A DNA stretch of 64,000 bases from Porphyridium purpureum (lineage: Eukaryota; Rhodophyta; Bangiophyceae; Porphyridiales; Porphyridiaceae): NCBI GenBank assembly GCA_008690995.1, contig VRMN01000001.1, positions 4,960,001 through 5,024,000 of the forward strand, written 5' to 3'. Both the position numbers and the translations under genes were made by a program. Positions 26,902 through 36,669 of this stretch are shown in pieces. The notes beneath the pieces are model-generated. The model was not told the origin of the DNA. It was given only the letters and a program-made list of their open reading frames with translations, and did no database searches. Position 1 is the first letter of the stretch. Each line of letters starts with the position of its first letter.

Positions 26902-28551
26902 CTATTCGAACAACTTTTGCAGTCGTTGCCCTGCTTCAAGTAGGGCCCCATCTGATCTACAGAACGAAAAGCGGAGCAGGTTTGCACCCTGCTCGTGGTT
27001 TGCCTCCGCGTAGAATGCGGAGGGCGGTACAGCACTCACGCCATATTCTAGAATAAGTCGTCGTACCAAATTGTAGTCTCGCCGTGCGCGCGTGCTTGCG
27101 TCGATTGTGACAAGCCCTTGCTTCTCCAGCTCCGCAACACGTGGAGGAAGTGTGTGGAGCTCCATGGACGACTCAACACGAGCCGTATCGGCCATTACAA
27201 AGAAGGCACCCATGGGCACCACTGGTCTCAAAGAGGCGCCAGCAAGCATACGAACCTGAATGTCGCGCTTCCGCGTATACTCTGCCTTCAGCCACGCGTA
27301 GTAATTTTCATGTCCCTCATACGGCTCGCGTGCCCGGCTGATAATGTTCGCGAGCGCTGCTTGTAGTGGAGTGCATACACTAAAGACAATCCACTGCTGA
27401 ATGAGTGCGGCCCGTGAGATCAGCGCGGGGGGCGCGATCAGCCAGCCCACTTTCCAGCCCGTGCAGGAAAACGTCTTCCCAGCGCTATAAATGCTCACCG
27501 TTCGAGCGAAGGCCTCCTCACTGATGCTGGCGAAAGGAACGTGCTCATGGTCGTCAAAGGTGATATGCTCGTAAACTTCGTCCGACACCACTGTGACCTT
27601 TGGAAACTTGCGGAGCACGCGCATGATTGCACTGTACTCGTCGCGCGAAAACATTTTGCCGGTTGGATTATGCGGCGAGTTGAGCACCAGCACGCGCGTA
27701 TTCTCATTAAAGCACGACTCGAATGCGGCCATATCTAGAACAAAGTCGCACGCATTAGATTGCCGTTGCGCAGACGCAGGCGGTGACCGCAACTGCAACG
27801 CAACAGAGCGAATAGTGGCATGGCTGAGCATCGCGGCTGCTCGGTACAAGTCGAAGAAGGGCTCTATCAGGACGACTTCGTCGCCTCGATTCAGAAAGGC
27901 CTGCATGCAAAGCTGGATCGCTTGTGACGCTCCCACCGTAACACATACATTACGTTGTGGATCCAGTTTCTGCTTGATCCGCGGGCCGTATTCTGCGCAC
28001 AAAGCACTAAGGAATGGTGTAATACCGCGCGTCGGGCTATAGACTGATGTCCTCGGAGCATTTGCGGCGTCCAAAAAAATGTCAGCGGCCGCCTGCCTAA
28101 CAAATTCTGGTGATGGCCAGTCTGGAAAGCCCTGACCGGTGTTGATGACATTTTCAAACTGGCCTCCATTTTCTAGGCGCGACGCCATCATCAGCTGCGA
28201 CAGCTCGAGCCAAACCGAAGGCTGCACGAGTGCCGCGCGCTCCTCATCAATATCGTCCAGTTCGTGCGCCGCCCCTGACTCCGCCCCGCTCGCTGAGCCA
28301 AACATCCTGACACGCTCCTGTTTCTGACGTATGTCAGCCGTCCCTTCTCTGACCAAACACCACACCTTCCTCGCGGGCGATCCTTGTCGCCGCGCTCGCC
28401 GGTCTTGACTCAGTCCAAAGTTTCCGCAAAGCCTCTCTGATGTACCCCCACTGCCCACAAACGCACTCATCGGACGATGTTTCCACCAATTAGCATACCT
28501 AGCCTTGTTCAATTGTCCTGCTGCAGCCCGAAGAGAGGATGCCACTGGCAT
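26902..28551 (-). CDS. Class I/II aminotransferase, kynurenine aminotransferase-like
   Basis: PLP-dependent aminotransferase of 549 residues from the ATG at 28551. The first 80 residues (MPVASSLRAAAGQLNKARYA, Arg-rich, almost no acidic residues) look like a mitochondrial or plastid presequence. A second Met at residue 83 would give a cytosolic form of family length. The core has INTGQGFPDWPSPEFV, VGASQAIQLCMQAFLNRGDE, NSPHNPTGKMFS, VSDEVYEHITFD and YSAGKTFSCTGWKVGW, with the PLP-binding Lys near residue 359. The wording fits kynurenine--oxoglutarate aminotransferase / cysteine-S-conjugate lyase enzymes. Substrate range of this group is broad. It is convergent with the glycosyltransferase gene (36 bp between stops). 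Confidence 0.88.
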   Translation of the reverse strand: MPVASSLRAAAGQLNKARYANWWKHRPMSAFVGSGGTSERLCGNFGLSQDRRARRQGSPARKVWCLVREGTADIRQKQERVRMFGSASGAESGAAHELDDIDEERAALVQPSVWLELSQLMMASRLENGGQFENVINTGQGFPDWPSPEFVRQAAADIFLDAANAPRTSVYSPTRGITPFLSALCAEYGPRIKQKLDPQRNVCVTVGASQAIQLCMQAFLNRGDEVVLIEPFFDLYRAAAMLSHATIRSVALQLRSPPASAQRQSNACDFVLDMAAFESCFNENTRVLVLNSPHNPTGKMFSRDEYSAIMRVLRKFPKVTVVSDEVYEHITFDDHEHVPFASISEEAFARTVSIYSAGKTFSCTGWKVGWLIAPPALISRAALIQQWIVFSVCTPLQAALANIISRAREPYEGHENYYAWLKAEYTRKRDIQVRMLAGASLRPVVPMGAFFVMADTARVESSMELHTLPPRVAELEKQGLVTIDASTRARRDYNLVRRLILEYGVSAVPPSAFYAEANHEQGANLLRFSFCRSDGALLEAGQRLQKLFE

Positions 28552-28805
28552 ATCTTACCCGCTGCTCTCCCTGCCGCCTCCTCGCTGCGCTTCGCTCTCT
28601 CTCTCCCTGTCTCACATTCCGCCGCTCCGAGCGCGTGAATCCTTAACCTGGACCATTCCATCTTCTCCACTAACATACGTTCCGCGCGTTCTGTCGCCCT
28701 AGTCTTTGTCGGCCCAAAGAACTGGGCGCTGCCGGAAGCGGAGGGCGCGGCGGGTGGCCATGCGCACACTTGCATCTCGTGGAAAGAATCACACGCGTTG
28801 GAAGA

Positions 28806-29915
28806 ATGCTGGCATTTTTGAGCCTTTGCGGGCCCGCCTGGTGTAGCGGAGCTACGCTTGGAACGCGCACAAGTTCAAAGCGGTGTCGTGCCGCGGACCA
28901 GCACGACAACACCAGCTTTCGTTTGATGCGACAGCATGGTAGGCAGCGAGCAAAAAGTGGCTTTGGGTGCGTTGGATTTGCACGCACAATGGCCCTATCC
29001 GCTGTGGCGGTAGAAAGTGAGCAGTCGGGCCCATCACCTGGGGTCAACCGTCGGAAAAAGAGGGACGCAGGAAACAACAAGTCTTCAAGGAAGACAACGC
29101 AGCCGCACGAGCAATTGCAACTAGGCGCTGAACAGGAGGTTGATGATGGCGTGGATGACACGGAGGAGGAGTGGACTCCAGACAAGCTGGGCTTTAGTGA
29201 AATCTGCACCATCATTGGCGCGCACGGCGTCCGTGGTGAGCTTCGTGTGCGTTCGTCTTCAGATTTTAGCAAGGAGCGATTGACAGTAAGCTCAAGCCAC
29301 TCAACTCGGTACATGCTGCTGCCAGGGCGCAAGTTTCCACGCCCAGTTACGCTTGTGGCCGGCAGACAGGCGTCACAGGCAGAATGCTGGATTATAAAGA
29401 TCCAGGGAATAACCAATCGCGAGTACATCAATCAGATGCTTCGCGGCGCGAAACTATTTGTGAAGAGCACTGACAGGCCCAAGTCGCTGCGCAAGAATGA
29501 GTTTCTCGCTCGCGAGTTGGAGGGCATGGATGTGCGCATGTTTGATACGCAAAAGTTTGGCGATGGCGTGGTTGGCCGTGTGAGCGAAGTGATCACACGG
29601 TACGAGATAAGTACGGGTGCCGGTTCTGCGGCTGCCGAGTTTGGTAACGACCTGCTGATGGTCGAGCTGTTTGACAGGGGACCCAACCGCGAGGCTACGC
29701 AGGTGTGGATTCCTTTTGTTGAACAAATCGTTCCCTTTGTTGACGCGCTCAATCGGGAAGTGCACATCGACCCGCCGGAGGGTCTGTTTGATGTCGCCGT
29801 GGTCAAGAGGAGCGCTCGGCGGATCAGACCTCGCGCTCTGATCCCGGAAGTCGCAGTCTTCGCGCAGCTGCTTCGAGACAAGAAAGCCGCCCACATGCGT
29901 TCCCCATTGAACTAG
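28806..29915 (+). CDS. rimM: RimM-like 16S rRNA processing protein, probably plastid
   Basis: Nuclear-encoded bacterial-type ribosome maturation factor, 369 residues from the first ATG (28806, MLAFLSLCGPAWCSGATLG). RimM binds S19 in the 30S head during 16S rRNA maturation. Residues about 1-60 are a likely organelle targeting region, followed by a charged disordered stretch. The RimM N-terminal domain starts near residue 130 with ICTIIGAHGVRGELRVRSSS, the diagnostic motif. The C-terminal PRC-barrel part has DVRMF...GDGVVGRVSEVI and VWIPFVEQIVPFVD. Both domains are present, with a Gly/Ala insert around residue 280. It diverges from the aminotransferase gene (254 bp between starts). Plastid rather than mitochondrial location is inferred. 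Confidence 0.88.
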   Translation: MLAFLSLCGPAWCSGATLGTRTSSKRCRAADQHDNTSFRLMRQHGRQRAKSGFGCVGFARTMALSAVAVESEQSGPSPGVNRRKKRDAGNNKSSRKTTQPHEQLQLGAEQEVDDGVDDTEEEWTPDKLGFSEICTIIGAHGVRGELRVRSSSDFSKERLTVSSSHSTRYMLLPGRKFPRPVTLVAGRQASQAECWIIKIQGITNREYINQMLRGAKLFVKSTDRPKSLRKNEFLARELEGMDVRMFDTQKFGDGVVGRVSEVITRYEISTGAGSAAAEFGNDLLMVELFDRGPNREATQVWIPFVEQIVPFVDALNREVHIDPPEGLFDVAVVKRSARRIRPRALIPEVAVFAQLLRDKKAAHMRSPLN

Positions 29916-30030
29916 GTGTCTACTTAGTGGTTTAACGGTTAACTTTGTTCATTTGGTGTCGTAAACTGGATTTGATGCGCGTCAGACTTCGCAGTTTCTT
30001 TCGCGTCACCGTCTCCGGCAGCGGGCAGTC

Positions 30031-30729
30031 ATGAGCGGGCCTGAGTACCCGGCAAGCGTCATGTGCCAGGTTCCTGCAGGAGGTGGGAAAGGCGAGGCAC
30101 GTCCTTCTGTAAGTGCGCTCATTCAAGATATCCTTGGCTCGAGCGACAGCGTGGATGCGACGGCCGCCAAGCACCGACAGGACGCGCGACCGCACGCGTC
30201 TTCCTTCATGCGAGTCGTGCTCGATAACCGTGCTTTGACGCCGTCAGGCACTGCTGCGGGTGCTTCTAGTCATAATCAAACGCAAGGTGCGTTTATGGTT
30301 CTGGGACTCGTTTTGGAAATGCTGTGATTCTTCGTGATGAACGGTTGAATTGACTTGAGTATCAAATGTCGTTTCGTTTGTCTGGCATCCTTTCGTGAAC
30401 TTTGCAGAGATCCTGAATGAAAAAGAATCAGTGCTGATACGGAGCATTGCGGCCAATGTGCAGGTACGTCTTGAAGCCCTTTTGGCTCGTTCTGCTGTCC
30501 GTTTCCAAGAAGCGGATTGTCGTGGTCTGCCGCTTTCCTTTTTTCGAATTAGTTCTCCGCGGTCGCGGCCAAGACAAGCAGAATAAGGACAGGACACAAA
30601 CTGACTTGACAACTTGAATTTTTTTCTCTTTTTTCTTTTCTGCTTCTGTACAACTTGCTCATTGCGTTTCATCAGAAACGGTCCAAAAAGCGCAACCTGG
30701 ATGGGTCGCCCCGACGGAATGACACTTAG
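30031..30729 (+). CDS. Small spliced gene, three exons, unknown function
   Basis: I infer exons 30031-30286, 30408-30463 and 30676-30729, giving 121 residues with no frame break. Intron 1 (121 bp) starts GTGCGT and ends TTTGCAG. Intron 2 (212 bp) starts GTACGT and ends in a long T-rich tract before CATCAG. Phases fit at both junctions. The protein starts MSGPEYPASVMCQVPAGG, has a helix-like SVSALIQDILGSSDSVDA, then after splicing EILNEKESVLIRSIAANVQK, and ends in a basic tail RSKKRNLDGSPRRNDT. No family recognised. The Glu/Leu helix faintly recalls the SSXT/GIF N terminus, which I would not rely on. The basic tail suggests the nucleus. The stop is 3 bp from the stop of the next gene on the opposite strand. 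Confidence 0.6.
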
Positions 30730-30732
30730 ACG

Positions 30733-31860
30733 TCACACAAAACCGCCGACCATTCTGCATTCTCGTTCATGTATTTGTACTTGAAACGCAATTTCCTGAA
30801 TTTGGCGCTCAAGCCACGCGCGTGACTTGATGTCTCTGCTCTCTTCGTTGTCATCCGTGTGCCATTCGGGCGCCGTAAGCTTGCGGACAGAGCCAGAACT
30901 TTGGGCTGCCACGATGAACACAGCCGCATGCATGTGTAGATATAAACCAATGAGAAGATGATTGAGCATGTCCATACTTGGCACGGGCAGCAGAACTTGC
31001 GAGAGCGCTTCCATGTGTCCGCGTGTGAATAAACCCCACCACGCGTGAAGCCCGTTTCGATCCTCGCTGAGCGCTATCGCATTGAGCGTGCAGCCGTGGT
31101 CTCCAGCTTGCACTTCATCAAAAGCATTCAGCACGTCAAGCACAGCCAAACCGTCTCTCGGTCCAATGAGCTGTGTCCTCTTACGCTCGCTTGTGCCATT
31201 GGCGTGCGAGGCACTCGAGAATGGAGAAATCGCAAGAAAGTGTGAACAACTTGTGATTCGATACGCACGTCGTGCCATGAAGTTGAGTGTTGCGATGTCC
31301 TTTCCATTCAGGCCATACAATGGCATCACTCGGGCTTGTACATGTGCGCTTTTGTGTCCAAAGTCAAGTGCCAAGCTGGCGACTGTTTTTTCAAGAGACG
31401 ACGCGTTTCGAACATCAGTGCCCACGAAAACATGCACAGCGTGGATTGATGTCATCTTTTCAAACGAGCCTAGAACTTTTCTCAGCGTGAGCGTGAGATC
31501 CGGTCTGGGTTTCCTCTCCAAGAATTCAGACTCCCGATGTTGTGGCCAGTCCAATAGCACGCACATGGTTTTCAACTGGAAATCGTTGGTCCGATTCTCA
31601 GAAGAGGCTGTCCGCGCGTGGTCCTTTTCCTCTGCTTGATGACAAGGCAAGGTTGACGTCGTGAGGAGCTGAAGCAGCGGTACCTTGGCGGCGCGGCTAG
31701 ACGGACAGCGATGAGCCACATACAACCGCAAGGCCACGGCCGCGACGACCAGCGCCGCCGCTATGCTGTACCAAACGCGCACGCCGGCATTCCCGGACGC
31801 GCCACGAAAGAGAGACGTCTGGGGCAGCGGTGGAGCAGGAGGCCGCGCCTGTCGCCGCAT
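30733..31860 (-). CDS. Type II membrane protein, possible glycosyltransferase
   Basis: A 375-residue protein with an ATG start. A short basic, Pro-rich tail is followed by one hydrophobic span (VWYSIAAALVVAAVALRLYV, about residues 28-48) and a lumenal domain of about 320 residues. Three NxS/T sites are visible (ENRTND, DVRNASS, HANGTS). The middle has alternating strands such as IHAVHVFVGTDV and HVQARVMPLYGL, and a late LNHLLIGLYLHMHAAVFIVA. The arrangement resembles a Golgi glycosyltransferase, but I see no family motif and no clear DxD. Function unassigned. Confidence 0.7.
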   Translation of the reverse strand: MRRQARPPAPPLPQTSLFRGASGNAGVRVWYSIAAALVVAAVALRLYVAHRCPSSRAAKVPLLQLLTTSTLPCHQAEEKDHARTASSENRTNDFQLKTMCVLLDWPQHRESEFLERKPRPDLTLTLRKVLGSFEKMTSIHAVHVFVGTDVRNASSLEKTVASLALDFGHKSAHVQARVMPLYGLNGKDIATLNFMARRAYRITSCSHFLAISPFSSASHANGTSERKRTQLIGPRDGLAVLDVLNAFDEVQAGDHGCTLNAIALSEDRNGLHAWWGLFTRGHMEALSQVLLPVPSMDMLNHLLIGLYLHMHAAVFIVAAQSSGSVRKLTAPEWHTDDNEESRDIKSRAWLERQIQEIAFQVQIHERECRMVGGFV

Positions 31861-32095
31861 CGCGCTAACTTTGCAAGCTCTGATTCAAGTAGAGGGAAGT
31901 GTGTGCCTTCACACAATTTTTAGTGGAAGACGAGATATACAGACTTTGGCTAGGGACAGCAAATTTTGACTCGACTCGCTGCCCTTCCAGGAGAACGATC
32001 GAGATAAACATGTAGAGAAGATACACAAAGATCGCATGACGCATGGGAATCAGTTAGAGGTGCATTATATACAACTAGTCTTCGTTGTCGCAGAA

Positions 32096-32662
32096 TTATC
32101 TGTGCGTCTTCTGGACCACCATGAGACCGGAAAACACGTTTCGGTATAGGGGCCAAAAGTCGTCCACTGTGTATGAGCGCTCCGACTTCAGTACCGCCGA
32201 GCGCCGGAACTCTTCCACGGCGGGAGGCCAGTAGTGTGCGGGAGACATGTTTCGCGGAACGCGTCCTCGGCCATACGGCTGCACATCCAGAAGCCTGACG
32301 TCGGCATCATCCTCGTCTGATACATACGACGAAGGCGAGTACGACCCTTCGGCGTCACTGCGCCTCTTTGCAGCCACAGCTGCGGCGGCGCTGCCCTTCG
32401 CTGCGGCAGAACTGCTCTTCTTTACGCCTTTGACTGTATGCTTCGAGGATGCGACTGGCTTGCGCGCGCCGGGAATGCCTTGATGGCTATTCCGGCCAGC
32501 ATGTACGGCGCCGTCGTCCACGTCATCGAGCCGCCCGGTCTTTCGCCAGCGCAGTCCGCACGCGTTACATAATGTCTTGGGGCCGCTCGGCCCGACGCGC
32601 CACAGCGGTGTGTCGCTGGCACTGCAGTGCGCACAGCGCTTCCCTGCGCTGCTCGCCACCAT
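32096..32662 (-). CDS. GATA zinc-finger transcription factor
   Basis: A 188-residue protein with one GATA-type zinc finger near the N terminus: [20 protein letters not shown] then LCNACGLRW. The finger has the 18-residue loop typical of plant and most algal GATA factors. It binds WGATAR sites (family knowledge). After the finger comes an Ala/Ser/Lys-rich linker and a tail with [15 protein letters not shown] and [14 protein letters not shown]. The first ATG is 32662 ([13 protein letters not shown]). The frame is open upstream to beyond 32761 without ATG, and a CCGTGCAG on the minus strand just upstream could be a splice acceptor, so a missing first exon is possible. Confidence 0.85.
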   Translation of the reverse strand: MVASSAGKRCAHCSASDTPLWRVGPSGPKTLCNACGLRWRKTGRLDDVDDGAVHAGRNSHQGIPGARKPVASSKHTVKGVKKSSSAAAKGSAAAAVAAKRRSDAEGSYSPSSYVSDEDDADVRLLDVQPYGRGRVPRNMSPAHYWPPAVEEFRRSAVLKSERSYTVDDFWPLYRNVFSGLMVVQKTHR

Positions 32663-34085
32663 TCTGCGCGTCTCAGGTTCCCCCGAAAGCCTCTGCGCGC
32701 TCGCCCGTGACCCTCGCGGGACGCGCGTCTGTTTCTTTCCCAGTGATATTGCAGGCTCCAATCTACAGGCGCCTGCACGGAACTAGCCACAAGCCTTTGA
32801 AATCACGGGCGCGCAGCTCTGCTCCTGCCCACAACCGGACTTGCACTTTGACTCGAACGATCCACGAGCCCTTCTGAACGCTGTCGTGCGTCGAACCCCG
32901 CTCTCACCGCCCACTTTCTCCCACAAGCAGCGACGTCTGTCTGCGCCTTTCACGCGCGCGCGCCGGTCGCCGACGCACTTTGCTCGTTCCACCCGAGCTG
33001 TTTCGACGCCCAAATCTCGCGCGCTTCTGTTCCCCAGCGACTGCCGCCTCTGCGCACGTTCACAACGCTGCCGTCCTTCTCTCGGCAGTCTCCACGATCT
33101 CTTTGCCTCTGCCTCTCTCTGTCTCTCTCTGCACTTGTCCGTCAATTCTCTCTCCGAATATGATGCGCACTTATATATATATGTATATATGTCTGTCTAT
33201 GTATACCCGCTGTCGAATCTCCACCGACTCGTCCCACATTCCATTTCCCATCCACGCTTCCGACACACCCCCCTACACCAGTTTATATGCAGCACAACAC
33301 ACGCCACACCACAAACAAACACACGCACGCACGCACGCACAGATTTCTTCCGCACACGCGCGCAGAGTCGCCCTGTGCGCAGCAGCGTACGCCCCTTCAA
33401 TTGGAGCCGATTTTGTGGGAGCCAAGTGGGTTTTGTGCACCTCATCCCAAACACCCACACTGTACCTCGATCTACCAAAAAACGCCCCTGCACATAGAAA
33501 CCACGTGTCCTTTTCTCGACGCGCGTGGCTTTGTCCCGTCGTGTGTCGATTGCTTACTAGCCGCGCACTTCGTTCTTGCCTTTTTCGCCTCTTGTACCTT
33601 TGCCTGATTTCTGATTTAGGATTTATGATTTCTGATTTCTGATTTCGGCGTTTTGTGTGTTTTTTCCTTCTCGTTTCCACGCACATGGCTGGAGCCAGCG
33701 CGATCGCAAGTGCAAGCGGGGTTAGTTGGTGGGCGTTTCTCGGCGCGACTGGAACCTGTAAATCGGCATGATGAGCGCGGCAATTGTGGACTATGAGGGC
33801 GGGGGTACTGGTGGGGGTACTGCGGCTGCGCGCTGAAGTTGACGTGTGACTGGGGCGTGTGGCGCCTGGCGGGGTGGAACGGCGTGCGTTGTGGCGGAGC
33901 AAAGTCGCTCGCGCACGTGGGTTGTGTTGGCGGGTTGTTTCCAACCTGATAGTATGTGTTTTGCACAGGTTCCACGTTGATCACAAGGGGCATGGCTGCT
34001 CACGCTTCACGCTTCACGCTTTCGCTCCTTTGGGGGAGGTGAGAGGGCGCTGTGCCTTGCGCAATAATACTGTACAAAGTATGAT
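32663..34085. other. Low-complexity intergenic region
   Basis: Contains CT-rich blocks (32880-33140), a TA/TG microsatellite (about 33171-33205), ACGC repeats (about 33322-33341) and ATTTCTG-type repeats (about 33605-33647). A minus-strand frame from an ATG at 33993 to 33616 (125 residues, MPLVINVEPVQNTYYQVGNN, Pro/Gln/His-rich) could be a small gene or first exon, but nothing confirms it. Confidence 0.45.
33605..33647 (+). repeat. ATTTCTG-type tandem repeat
   Basis: Imperfect tandem of GATTTCT / GATTTAG heptamers, about six units. Confidence 0.7.
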
Positions 34086-35253
34086 TTACAGAAGAAGCGC
34101 CTGGTTAAGGCCGCAGGAGCATGTGGGACGCATTTCCACAGTGACCTGCTCGTCGCCATTGGCGCGGCCCGTGCTGTCCAGGTCAGCGCTCGGGTTCGCC
34201 ACGTGATCCTGCCAGTACCATTTGCCGAGATTGATGATCAGGTCATTGCTTTCGTCGCACGTCTGCACATTCACGCCAAACATCTTATTCACGTCATAGA
34301 AATGGGTTCGAATCCCACTGCCGTCCCCTAGCACGGGACCGACGCAAAAGCCGTCTGACTTGTACACATAGTGCACGTGCGACGTGTAGATGTCGGTCGT
34401 TCCGTCCCCGCTGTAAAAACCGCTCGGATCATCCAGGATTTCAAGGTTCAGCGGGAACGACGCCGTCACGTGGCTCTTGATCTTGCGGTTGAATTGCTTC
34501 TTGTCAGGCTCGTTGTACACGTCCTCACCAAGCTGCCAGTTCCCATAGATGACACAGAAATGCAGTTCGCCGTCCGCCATGGTGCAAATAAAGCGCATGT
34601 TGATAAAGTCCATTTCCACAGTATCGATCGACGTCGCCTTGGCGTCCGCATACCCATACGCGTCGTTCACGTCGCTCTCCACGGGCACCGTCTCGATGCA
34701 CCCCTGCTTGATGCCGTCAATGTACACGTTCACGCACTTGTTGTATACGTTCAGGAAGTCCACCTTACTACACGCGCCGCCGGGTTCTATTGTGCAGCTC
34801 ACCAGCTCGCTCGCAACCAGATCCTGCGACGAAATACTTGACGAGACCTTTTCGCACTCAAAGGGCGCCACTTCGCAAAAGTCAGTTCCCGGGCAGGCGC
34901 ACGCATAGCCCGTCTTTTTGGGCATGACTCGACACAAGTCCGGCGACTCCAGCTCCAGCGGGTGGTACTGCTTTTCGAGGCACGTGCAGTGCGTTCCGTT
35001 GTTCGGCAAACAGGACGCCGAGATGTCCACGCGGTCTACAATGCGCAATGCGTTCAGAGGGAACTGCAGTGGTAAGCCATCCGCCGACTGAGAAAGCACA
35101 CACGCAAGCAGCAGAGCCAGCCCTGCAAGGCGCGCGAGTCAAGCATTAGCCTCGATTCTCCGACTCATTTTGTTCTCATAGACGACAGTGGATCCTCATG
35201 TGTCACCTTGGACCGCTGCGAAACCTCTTTCTCTGGTCGCCACCTCGAAACAT
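34086..35253 (-). CDS. Secreted Cys-rich protein with 10-nt first exon
   Basis: The long frame (34086-35122) has no ATG at its start but begins with a hydrophobic stretch. I infer a first exon of 10 nt (35244-35253), a 121-bp intron (GTGGCG ... TTGCAG) and this second exon, giving 348 residues that begin MFRGLALLLACVLSQSADG, a textbook signal peptide. The mature protein is rich in Cys (about 18), including paired motifs CTCLEK, CACPGTDFC and CSCGL, so several disulfides are likely in a secreted or cell-surface protein. The middle alternates short strands (VNVYIDGIKQGCIETV, MRFICTMADGELHFCVIYGN). No family recognised. The donor GTGGCG is weak, so the exon model is moderately sure while the second exon is firm. 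Confidence 0.65.
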
Positions 35254-35306
35254 CTCCAATCTACGACATGTCACACAGTGCAAGAAGTCGAGTCGCGCAC
35301 CGCTTC

Positions 35307-35692
35307 TTAAACACACTTGTGACTGGGCGGCTCGACGCCAGGCGCATAGTCCCCGATCGGAACGTGGCGCACACTGCCGGCAATGAAAGGCGACGCTGCC
35401 ATGAACATCAATCCCTCTACGTTCACTTTCAAGGCAGGTCGGGCATTGAGATGGCGGTCCATTTGTCTCTCCTGCTCGAGCGCGCGCAACTCATAAGCGC
35501 GGACAGCCTTCAGCGCGTCCTTGACTGGCAATAGCCGCGAGATGAAACGCCAATTTCCTTTGGTTTACAGTACTTCAGTACACCCGTTCCCGTGGAGATT
35601 GGCCGACGCAGCGAACGGCCGTGTCGCTCCTGCAGCGAGTGTGCAAGGAGCGGCATCGTCTGCATGCACCCGTTGCAGGCGCCATAATTCAT
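35307..35692 (-). CDS. Small spliced protein, possibly mitochondrial
   Basis: Inferred exons 35584-35692 and 35307-35524 with a 59-bp intron (GTGTAC ... TTGCCAG), giving 108 residues. The start MNYGACNGCMQTMPLLAHSL is followed by QERHGRSLRRPISTGT, an Arg/Ser-rich amphipathic stretch like a mitochondrial presequence. The second exon encodes KDALKAVRAYELRALEQERQ, a helix, then LNARPALKVNVEGLMFMAAS. It sits head-to-tail between two minus-strand genes, with about 30 bp to the upstream stop and 53 bp to the downstream start, a spacing that leaves room for a gene and little else. Family unknown. Confidence 0.45.
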
Positions 35693-35721
35693 GCACGGAA
35701 AGGCGCCTTTTTATGAACTAT

Positions 35722-36669
35722 CTATGAAAGAATAAGTCGCTCTACGAGCTGCAATGTCTTCTTGATCACTACGTAGATGAAGACTATGGCAGAGAACACG
35801 ACCACGGCCGGCGTGTACGCCTTTTCAACACCGCGCGCCACGAGAAGCAACAGGAGCATCGCAACACCATTCAGCGAAAGCACCGGGATACGCTCGTTCA
35901 TGCTGGTTTCTCGAAGTGAGCCGTCCCGCAAAATTTTGACGCGCGCGAGCGCGTGGAACATGTTCTGTCCAAGCACGACCACAAACGCACCCAGTGCCAT
36001 TCTGCGCAGACTATCAAAGTTGAGTGCAGCGTACGACATCCCCACGGCACTCAGCAAACACGTAATCACCACCATCGTCTTGTACTTGTCGATGATCGGC
36101 TTGACGCGGCGCAGTAGCGCCTTACGTTTTGATGCCTTTTGAAGCGCGCCTTTGGCGTTGGTGAGCTCGATCGCAGCCGAAGACGCGAGATCCGGGTTGA
36201 GCAGAAGCAGCGCCACGGCCATCATCGGCCGCAGCGCGCCCACGCCAGGTTGCCGTGAGCGAAGGAGCAAGCTACGCAAAAGAAGCACAAATGCTGGGAG
36301 GTAAGCGGCGACAATCGACGCCGCGCCCTTGGAGAACACAAAGTCGCGCTCTAGTGCCTCGGGTGTCACATCAAGTTCCGGCTCCGAGCCCGCCTTATCC
36401 GCCGCACCGGTCTTTCCCTGTCCTGCGGCAGCATCCTTCTTTGCTTCCGCTGGTGCCGGAGACGCTGACTGTGACTCTGATACTGGCGCTTGCTTCGCGT
36501 TTGGCTCTGGCGAAGCCGACGAGCTGTCTGCGGCCATCCACACACGCGCGCAGACATGTCTCGCACCACACGCGGGCGCCGTGAAACTACCAGCCGCCAC
36601 ACGCGTCGTCCGGCAAGGAAGCCTCGCTTGATCCAGCGCCGCGGCGCCCACAACAAACGCCATGCTCAT
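35722..36669 (-). CDS. Plastid-targeted membrane protein, unknown function
   Basis: A 315-residue protein with an ATG start. The N terminus (MSMAFVVGAAALDQARLPCR then TTRVAAGSF) looks like a plastid transit peptide, followed by a Ser/Ala/Glu-rich stretch to about residue 95. After TPEALERDFVFSKGAASIVA come about six hydrophobic spans (e.g. ASIVAAYLPAFVLLL, GALRPMMAVALLLLNPDL, TMVVITCLLSAVGMSYAAL, VLSLNGVAMLLLLLVARGV, VVVFSAIVFIYVVIK). A conserved-looking basic loop KASKRKALLRRVKPIIDKYK lies between. It is probably an envelope or thylakoid membrane protein; no family recognised. Confidence 0.75.
   Translation of the reverse strand: MSMAFVVGAAALDQARLPCRTTRVAAGSFTAPACGARHVCARVWMAADSSSASPEPNAKQAPVSESQSASPAPAEAKKDAAAGQGKTGAADKAGSEPELDVTPEALERDFVFSKGAASIVAAYLPAFVLLLRSLLLRSRQPGVGALRPMMAVALLLLNPDLASSAAIELTNAKGALQKASKRKALLRRVKPIIDKYKTMVVITCLLSAVGMSYAALNFDSLRRMALGAFVVVLGQNMFHALARVKILRDGSLRETSMNERIPVLSLNGVAMLLLLLVARGVEKAYTPAVVVFSAIVFIYVVIKKTLQLVERLILS

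Noticed and set aside
32841-33642. Two overlapping 218-220-codon frames
   Set aside because: Ser/Thr/His/Cys-rich low-complexity translation of CT and CA repeats, no domain.
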